Source: Gaertneriomyces semiglobifer (Eukaryota; Chytridiomycota; Chytridiomycetes; Spizellomycetales; Spizellomycetaceae). Taken from it: 64,000 nt of DNA. The translations under genes were made by a program, and so were the position numbers. Below are positions 56,760 to 64,000 of the stretch, piece by piece (the first letter of the stretch is position 1; every line of letters begins with the position of its first letter). Location: positions 62,001 to 126,000 of the forward strand of contig JAHLKF010000017.1 in the NCBI GenBank assembly GCA_025558075.1, read 5' to 3'. The notes beneath the pieces were generated by a model. It saw only the letters and a list, made by a program, of their open reading frames with translations, made no database searches and had not been told where the DNA came from.

Positions 56760-57726
56760 TTACAATTCCTGGAGGCACGCCACAGGCAGTAAACCCTGCT
56801 GCCCGGTTGACTCGTTAACACCTTTTGCCCAACCTAGAGGAGACGCCCCATGGCAGACTTAAACACCGTTGTCACTCTGGAAACTACCAAGTACCTCACT
56901 TACCGTCGTTGAACAGCAAATCCAGTCGAATGCGGTCGTCCAAACTAAGCTTGATCTCATCTTCGGCGACGGGTTGATACTCGTGTTTGACAACATACTT
57001 CTTTTCCAGTACACTCGCCACATTGGCGGCATTCAGTGTGGAAGACGATGCGCCGGCCATTGAGAGACCTTCTTCTTGCGCTTTTCCTGATGAAAGGGCA
57101 CTGGGGCCGCCGAGAGTGGGACCCGTGGAGGGTTTGGCGCCGGTCTTACGGCGGCGGACGAGAAATAGAAGGCCGAGCAATAATGCAAGACCAGCAAGAC
57201 CGCCAACAACGCCGCCAACAATTGCCCCGGTGTTGGACTTGCTGCTCGTTGTGGAATCACCTGGCGTCGGGTTGCCGGTCTGTGTTGGGTTGCTTCCGGA
57301 GGTTGTCGGGGTAGGTGGAGTGGGCACACCTGGGGTATTGGTATTGGTATTGGCACCCGTCTGGGTGGGTGTAACGGAGGAGGAGGAAGAGGTCCCCTCA
57401 CCTGGAGTTGTCTGCTGGTTGTTAAAGCACAAGCTTTTATGTGCTGGCGACTCCAGGCAGGGGCCCCCGCAATCATTTTGTTTCACCCATCGGGCAGGTG
57501 CTGCCAAAAAGGGTCTGCATTAGCGAGGAACCTTGGCTTGACACGCCAGGAGTATCTGCTACTTACTTGTATTTCCGTCACACACCAGTAAATCGCTTCC
57601 GTTGCATGCAGACGCATCTCCCGGAGGATTGCATACACCGCCAATAGCGGGAACCACGCCCTGTGCTGCAGCGGCGCTGGCCAAAATGATCACGGTGGCA
57701 GCCCTAGATATCCAACTGCTTCTCAT
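56760..57726 (-). CDS. Single-pass membrane protein with C-terminal SH3 domain, second copy of the layout
   Basis: Exons 57567-57726, 56904-57500 and 56760-56833 give 276 residues. A signal peptide (MRSSWISRAATVIILASAAA) precedes a small Cys-rich ectodomain (CNPPGDASACNGSDLLVC, CGGPCLESP), then a Thr/Pro/Gly/Asn linker, one helix (AIVGGVVGGLAGLALLLGLL) and a basic VRRRK. The cytoplasmic tail carries an SH3 domain (HEYQPVAEDEIKLSLDDRI, LLFNDGWAKG, QGLLPVACLQEL) that is completed only by the last 24-codon exon. The unspliced frame would stop right after DGK. The layout equals that of the 796-2355 protein; role inferred as a cell-surface signalling adaptor. Confidence 0.82.
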
Positions 57727-58888
57727 TTTCAATTTCTGTCTACGTAGTACTCGTCGAGACTAAGGGGCTCTATGATTTTCCAATCTACAGGGATCAGAAC
57801 GGCCGAGTGAGTGTCAACTGAGGCGACGAGTGGGTTAAATAACAGGGAATCCTGCAGCCGCCAAAAACCACGGCCTACGCCTCGTTTTTGGCGGGAAAGT
57901 TCCCGATCTCGGTAAACTTTGCGTTAATCAAAGCGTGCGCAAACTCTAACTTGTACACACCGTCTCCAGGTTCGTCGTTACAAGTGCTGAGATATCCAGG
58001 CACGCAACCTTCTTGGCTATCACCGTCTCCTGGTCTGCCCTTTTCTAGTGCGCTTCCCTCGTCCCCGGCCGTGTTAACTGTTCCTTTCCTTTTCGCAAAG
58101 ACCCGCAACGTCCCACAACGGCGTCGTGGCACAGCCACCAACATACATGGCACAGTCATGGATGACCCGGCGCGAAACTGGGTTCTTGGAAAAGTCCCAA
58201 CTCGGCAACCGCAACAGGATGCTGTTGGCAATCCATCTTCATTAATATCATACGTGGTTGTCCAAGCTGATGGCGGCTCTGTTGTATTTGCGTTTCGGAC
58301 GCTAGCCCTTGGTGATCTTCCAGGCTCCTGGCTAAACACTCGTTTATCAAACGTACGTGATGGGCAGTAAGGCAGGTTGCCAGCAATGTAAGATTGAGAT
58401 TACCAAGCGAATGCGGTTGAAATGGTGTGAACTATGTAAGGCAGTTGCCGACTTTTATATTTCATTAATCATTGTATTTCTCGCAAATGCGACCGGTATC
58501 ACAACCATTACTGTTGCCTATGACCGGTATGCATGATTCGTCCATCACTTTTTGTATATCACATCTCTTTGACTTGGAACAGTACCATAATTCGATGGGA
58601 AAGCTTTCGCGCATGGCCATGGCACAAAGGCCACATCATTCTGTTCCACCTATTCCGTTAAAACGGCTTCATTAGTGTGAAAGCGCAATAACAGTCAGGT
58701 TTAAGTAAGGAACACGGCTTCATTTGAAACCTCGTCGAAAAGTTCGACAAAGGTATTTGTATAAGATCATCATCAAAAAAGCAGCATTTACACACATAAC
58801 TATGAAACGACGAGAAGAGTCGCCTTCATGAGCCATCACATCCCGAGCACATCAGCGAAGCGCATATTTACAAGCTACTCATTCCTCA
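57727..58888. other. Intergenic with one uncertain frame
   Basis: An open frame at 57875-58339 (minus) is listed separately. Otherwise AT-rich sequence without a gene, including the 3' side of the subtilase. Confidence 0.45.
57875..58339 (-). CDS. Uncertain open frame, function unknown
   Basis: A 154-codon minus-strand frame that opens at a GTG, so the true start is unknown; the first in-frame ATG is near 58159. The C-terminal part (VPGYLSTCNDEPGDGVYKLE then FAHALINAKFTEIGNFP) looks coding. An overlapping plus-strand frame of similar length also exists. A TATA-like ACTTTTATA on the plus strand (58451-58459) would point to the minus strand. No family is recognised. Confidence 0.25.
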   Translation of the reverse strand: MFSQEPGRSPRASVRNANTTEPPSAWTTTYDINEDGLPTASCCGCRVGTFPRTQFRAGSSMTVPCMLVAVPRRRCGTLRVFAKRKGTVNTAGDEGSALEKGRPGDGDSQEGCVPGYLSTCNDEPGDGVYKLEFAHALINAKFTEIGNFPAKNEA

Positions 58889-60377
58889 TCAACGAAACAT
58901 GCAGTCGATGCAACACTCGGTGCTATTTGGCAAAGAACAGTTAGAATGATATCGCGAATGCTGAAACGAGGTGAAATAACTGACCATGCCGGGTCGAACA
59001 AGCACTGTGGGAAGGGGCAAACACCCTCTCCCGGGTTGGGCTCGGTAGGGTTGTCTGGAGGAAGAGGAGCTGGCTGTGCGGGTTCATCATCGGGAATAGA
59101 CCCACCATGAACGCCATTGTAGAGGAAGATGTTGGGGGTACGGGCAAGGTTGCCCTTGATCTTGTCCTTGGAGCCAATGACCTTGAGGTAGGTCTCAACT
59201 TCTGCAGGAGAGGTGAAGTTGCCTTCGGCAAGGGCCAAAGCAACGACTCCCGCAACGTGTGGGGTTGCCATAGAAGTGCCGGAGATGGTGTTCACACGAC
59301 CATTTGTCCAAGTGGAGGTAATATCCACACCAGGGGCAATGATATCGACGCAGGGTCCCTTCTCGGAGAATGAGGCGATACGGTCGGAATTGTCAGAAGC
59401 AGCTACTGTAATCGCTTCCGGGACACGGCCAGGCGAAACCTTGCAGGCATCACCAGCAGAGTTACCCGCGGCAATGGCGAACGTGACACCAGCGCGAATA
59501 GCAGCTTGTACTGCACGATCCAAGGTTGTGGACGCACCACCGCCAAGAGACATGTTTGCTACAGATTTCCTGCCGGTTCTGGGAGCAGTAGTAGCGACGA
59601 ACTCAATCCCAGCAATGACGTCCGAGATAGTTCCGGAGCCACGTGCATCAAGCACCTTGACAGCAATGAGGTTCACTTTCTTAGCGACGCCGTAGGATTT
59701 GGAACCAATAGTACCAGCAACATGAGTGCCATGGCCATTTCCGTCTAGGTCACCATCTTGTGTAAAGGTCTTTCCAAGAACAGCGCGGCCCTCAAATTCA
59801 GGGTGGTCTACGTCAATACCAGTGTCAACGATATAGGCATCCACACCCTCTCCAGCAGAAGATGGGTAGTCGTAGGTCTTGGACAGCGGCAATTTACGGG
59901 TGCTGATACGCTGCAATCCCCACGACGGCGGATTCTTTTGAGAGTCCAAAATTGTTACAATCTTGTCTTCTTCAATGTAGGCTACATTGGGGTCATCCAT
60001 AAGAGCCTTGACAGCTGTACCAGGAAGCTTGGCAGAGTAACCCTTGAAGTCGGCAAAGTTGTACAAGTGCCGTACTCCGTAGGTGTCAACCTGGTGAGAC
60101 CTTGCGGATGCATCTTGAAAGTTCAACGCAAGGCTAGGGGTAACAGTGGTCTGGACCCAGCTCAAGTGGGAGGCAACTGTCATTGGCCTCAGTTAACGGT
60201 GCCACATACGAATTCTGCGAGTAAACATCACTTACGAGAATCCTTAGTAAGGTCATCCTTGAAAACCACAATGTACTGCTCTGGAACAGCCGCTCCAACG
60301 AGGTTCTGAAGAGGAGAGGCAACAACGATTGCAGCATTCGCCAAGAAGACGGCGACAGCAGCGAGACGGACACGCAT
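58889..60377 (-). CDS. Secreted subtilisin-like serine protease (proteinase K type) with Cys-rich tail
   Basis: Exons 60236-60377, 58985-60176 and 58889-58922 give 455 residues. A signal peptide (MRVRLAAVAVFLANAAIVVA) precedes an I9 inhibitor propeptide (EQYIVVFKDDLTKD, KLPGTAVKALMDDPNVAYIE). The S8 domain has a full triad: Asp in VDAYIVDTGID, His in GNGHGTHVAG, Ser in ISGTSMATPHVAG, with the oxyanion Asn in AIAAGNSAG. The unspliced frame runs past 58985, but a 62-base intron with a TTCTAAC branch site joins an 11-codon last exon, ending the protein in CLFDPACTECCIDCMFR, a compact Cys-rich tail. Extracellular protein digestion is the likely role. Confidence 0.9.
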
Positions 60378-60657
60378 GATGCAAGTATATCACAGGCGCT
60401 GCTCCAATAAGCTTGTAAAGTGAATGGGACGGTTTCCTCTTCTTCCAATGAGTCGGCGCTCTTGCTATGTGTGTGGTTTAAATGATTCTAAGAGCCTTGC
60501 GTTGAGAATGTGGCTCCAATGCGCTTTCTTTGTGACGAGTTGATTGAGACGGGCGGCGTCTTGGCGCAAGGACATGCAACTGCGCGTCTTTATATGATCC
60601 ACTGCGATATGCATAATAATAATCATTCGAATTGAATGACTGGGGAATAAGAAATCT
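60378..60657. promoter_or_regulatory. Divergent promoter of subtilase and Mcd4
   Basis: 280 bases between the two start codons. A minus-strand TATAAAGA at about 60588-60595 could serve the subtilase with a long leader. Confidence 0.4.
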
Positions 60658-63600
60658 ATGGCGGGGAGCATCACGCACAACAGCGAAAATGCTGTTGGTG
60701 CGAACCGATCCATAAGCAGACTGCTCCTAGTTGGGTAAGGGTGTAATCTGCAACCTGTACCGAATCTTGACCTTTTTATATAACATAGTCACCTATCGCA
60801 GAGTCATCTTCCATATCGTCTACTCAATATCCATCTTTGATGTCTATTTCCGCTCTCCTATTGTACATGGCATGACCCCGGTGATGCCGCCGGAGCCTGC
60901 GCCGGCCAAACGGCTATTGCTCGCTGTAGGTGCGCGGCCGCTTAATGGGCTGTTTGCCATTCGAAGGCGCTCAGATAGGATTTTTATTTTCAGCGGACGG
61001 CTTAAGAGCGGATAAGTTGTTTGAGGATTCCATGGCCAGAGCGCCATTTTTGCGGGACATTGTGCAGAACAGGGGATCTTGGGGAGTTTCGCACACCCGT
61101 GTGCCTACCGAGTCACGACCGGGGCACGTTGCCCTCATTGCTGGCTTTTACGAGGATGTGAGCGCTGTGACTAAAGGTGCAGTGAACCCGCATTTAGGTT
61201 GGGAGGTACGCACATTGACTGGTATTGCAGGATGGAAGATGAACCCCGTCAACTTCGACTCTGTCTTCAATGAATCAAGGCATACCTGGTCATTTGGATC
61301 TCCAGACATCTTACCAATGTTTTCTATTGGCGCCAGTGATCCAAATCGTGTTGAAACTTTCATGTATCCACCTGAGAGCGAGGATTTTAGTGAAGGTGCC
61401 ACTTCCACATGTCCGGTTCAGTGTCCTTGAAGAAGCGCTAACAAGCGATACAGATGCAAGTCAGCTGGACACATGGGTGTTTGAACAGTTTGCAAGTTTA
61501 CTTGATCGTGCAAAGCAGAACTCGACGCTGGACACCATGTTACGGCAGGAGAAGATCGTGTTCTTCCTTCAGTAAGCGACGTCACATTGTCTGCCTTGAC
61601 TTCGACGACTGCTAACCATGATCAGCTTGCTAGGCCTGGACACAAATGGTCATGCCTTCCGTCCTAATTCTCCAGAGTACCTGAACAATATCAACCTTGT
61701 CGACGCTGGTATGAAGATTGTAGAAGAAAGACTGGAAGCATTTTATGGCGATCAAGCGACTGCATACGTGTTCACAGCTGATCATGGTATGAGCGATCGT
61801 GGCAACCATGGTGATGGACATCCGGATAATACGAGGACCCCCTTAATCGCTTGGGGCGCTGGCGTAGCGGGTCCTGCATCAGAATCGGAGATTGATGGTT
61901 TTAAAGACGAATGGGCATCTATTTACAATCTACCCACTGCGTCACATGACGTGAACCAGGCGGATATTGCACCATTGATGTCTACCTTGTTATCTATTCC
62001 TGTGCCCATGAATTCAGTAGGCACTCTGCCCATGAGATACCTATCCTCAACCATCGAACACAAAGCTGCGGCACTTCTAGCTAATGCCAGACAGATGCTG
62101 AATCAGTTTGATGTTAAGGAGGATGAAAAGAGGGAGACGGAGTTATGGTTCAAAGGCTTCACGCCTTTAGCGAATTGGCGAGGAAGAGTTAGCCACATTG
62201 AGTCGAAACTACAAAGCCGACAATGGGAAGATGCCATTGCGGAATGCGAGAGCCTGGTGAAACTAGGAGTGGAAGGGATGCGATATTATCAGACGTGAGT
62301 TTATTGTATGGGATGGAAGATTTTCACGCTGCTCGTGCCGCTGATTGCATGTCATCGCGCAGTTATGACTGGTTATTTTTACGCCTCATCATCACGCTCG
62401 GCTACCTTGGTTGGATGGCGTACAGTATCACGTGCATATTATCTCCAACTCCGGATACCTCGCAACATCCGATCATCCAGCTCGTCACAGGATGCGTCGT
62501 GTGCGGGCTTGCGGTTGTTCTGTACTTACAGCGATCGCCCTTGATATACTACGCGTACGCCGCCTTTCCACTGTGGTTCTGGAACAAAGTGGCTCGAAAA
62601 TGGAAAACTATTACCCGCATGATCGGTGGAGGCTCGGGATGGCAGAGGTTGGTCAGTTACGGAATCGCGTATATCTTCGGACTGGAAGTCTTGGTGCGTA
62701 CATGACGCGCTACACATTGTACCCACCCGATTGTTAACAGCGTCGACAGGTGTTGAGCTATTTTCACCGAATTCTTCTGTGTCCAGCTCTGATCTTTCTG
62801 GGCCTCGTGTGGCCACGCACACTGTCCACGAGGATAAGGGCAAAGGAGTCTGAATTGTTCACGCAGTGGGGCATTTTGTGTTGCTTGGGCAGCGTCTTTC
62901 CGTTGTTTCCCGTGGATGGGGGAGAGAACATCTGGTGGCTCTCGGCTACTACTGCTTTAGCGTTTGCTGCACTCGTGCGCGAGCTACGTAAGGGGACAGC
63001 ACTTTCGCGACAGGTATGCTCGTCGGAAGCTTCGTGTCCAGTTTCAGTACAGCTGACATACAATCCCCTGTAGATGCAGTATACGGTGGCAGCCAGTTGC
63101 TGCTCATGCATATTGGTCAGCTTATTGTTCCCGTCGTCTATTCTAGGCAAAGGCCTCGTCCGCGTGGTTGCCTGGGCATCGCTTGGTGGGTTTTATGACG
63201 ACTGCGTGCTTTCTTATAGTTGTCGGCTAACTGGTTTTTACTCACTGTGCCCTCCTGAACCACAGCGTATTCGCTCATATCTCCCTTTGTCCTCACCCGT
63301 CGAGGTCGGACTTCGGAGGATAGGCTCCTCAACATGTCACTTTGCTTTGCGCCAGTATATGCCAGCTTAACATTGAACTTTGAGGCTTGCTTTCTAGCCG
63401 TCTTTGTTGGGTTAATACTGACCTGGATTGAAGTCGAACGCGTCATATGGAACCACCAGACCAGCTCTTCGGTACGTGATCGTAAGCCCTTCCATAATCA
63501 GGAATCGTCTGCTTATATTGACCTCTACAGAAAAATTCAACAATTTCAACTTCGCCCGTCCACTTGCCGGATCTGCGCATTGCCTTCACATTCCTTCTTC

Positions 63601-64000
63601 TCCTCCACTTGGGCTTTTTTGGCCCTTCAAACATTGCGTCATTATCATCGTTCTCACTCGCATCCGTATACCGCTTTACCACCGTTTTCGCACCGTTTCT
63701 CATGGCTGCTCTTCTATTATTCAAAATCCTCGTACCGTTCCTTCCTTTGTTCCTGTCTATTAACATCATACAAGAGCAACGTCACGGAGACCTCCAGGGT
63801 AGCCAGGGACTGTTAGGACTGATAGTGGGAACTGCGGATGTAATGGCGTTGACTTTCTTCTGGTTGGTTAAGGATGAGGGGAGTTGGCTAGAGATTGGGA
63901 GCGGGATCAGCCATTTCGTAATCTGTTGCTGGCTGGGCGTTTGGGCAGGTGCTGTCGGGGGTGCTGTAGGTGGACTTGTGAAGGGTGATAGACCACATAA
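60658..64000 (+). CDS. MCD4: GPI ethanolamine phosphate transferase 1 (Mcd4/PIG-N), cut by the window edge
   Basis: Eleven exons in the window: 60658-60734, 60802-60929, 60994-61176, 61231-61395, 61454-61571, 61626-62294, 62363-62693, 62750-63013, 63074-63185, 63266-63471 and 63531-64000. They are phase-checked and give 907 complete codons. The start gives [20 protein letters not shown], the classic Mcd4 beginning, then [10 protein letters not shown]. The alkaline-phosphatase-like lumenal domain has [39 protein letters not shown] and [16 protein letters not shown] (metal and catalytic residues). About a dozen membrane helices follow from [20 protein letters not shown] to the window end. It adds ethanolamine phosphate to the first mannose of GPI precursors in the ER. 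The length equals that of yeast Mcd4, so the stop should lie just beyond 64000. Confidence 0.93.

Noticed and set aside
57888..58370. Plus-strand frame of 160 codons
   Set aside because: Begins at TTG, overlaps the minus-strand candidate and has no recognisable domain.
1..64000. CRISPR arrays, insertion sequences, rRNA, viral insertions
   Set aside because: None seen; direct repeats are microsatellites or short coding duplications and no transposase, integrase or viral gene was recognised.

Overview
The window is nuclear DNA of a fungus. Introns are short (mostly about 50-115 bases), with GTRNGT-type donors and clear CTAAC-type branch sites in several cases. Several products belong to typically fungal families or fungal forms: the recyclin Rcy1 with a terminal CaaX box, Arp9 of SWI/SNF-RSC, the GPI-anchor enzyme Mcd4, a Psr-type CTD-like phosphatase and a Bni4-like phosphatase-docking protein. 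Beside these lies a phosphorylase kinase regulatory subunit, otherwise best known from animals, plus an augmin subunit and a Yippee protein. That mixture suggests an early-diverging, probably zoosporic (chytrid-like) fungus; this placement is inference.

Layout. 0.8-6.8 kb, minus strand: a membrane SH3 protein, a possible trypsin-like peptidase of unfamiliar architecture, and a divergent Rcl1-like rRNA-processing protein. 9.4-17 kb: one 7-exon gene for a protein of about 2,346 residues that joins a Mak2/Mak3-type sensor front end (kinase-like, AAA-type ATPase, helical repeats, GAF) to a complete class I cyclic-nucleotide phosphodiesterase. 17-22.3 kb: an FN3/coiled-coil membrane protein and a zinc alcohol dehydrogenase. 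23.4-32.3 kb: a Q-rich protein with a PP1-docking-like motif, the phosphorylase kinase regulatory subunit, and a disordered coiled-coil protein. 32.6-39.4 kb: a CBM/GH18 chitinase, a sparsely coding stretch with two tentative genes, and a Psr-type phosphatase. 39.4-47.7 kb: Rcy1, a small four-helix membrane protein, a GNAT acetyltransferase and a large disordered protein. 48-57.7 kb, densely packed: Arp9, an SCI1-like protein, HAUS3, a MINPP-type phosphatase, Yippee (with a 10-base exon) and a second membrane SH3 protein. 58.9-64 kb: a proteinase-K-type subtilase and, divergently, Mcd4, which runs to the window edge within a codon or so of its expected end.

Together the genes cover signalling (cyclic nucleotide, phosphorylase kinase, PP1 docking, SH3 membrane proteins), secretion and the cell surface (Rcy1, Mcd4, chitinase, subtilase, MINPP), and nuclear functions (Arp9, Rcl1-like, SCI1-like). 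There is no operon-like logic. The standout is the sensor-phosphodiesterase fusion at 9441-16981. I saw no tRNA, rRNA, CRISPR array or intact transposon. Exon joins were made by reading splice sites and checking phase by hand; no alignment or database search was run, so residue positions are approximate where stated.
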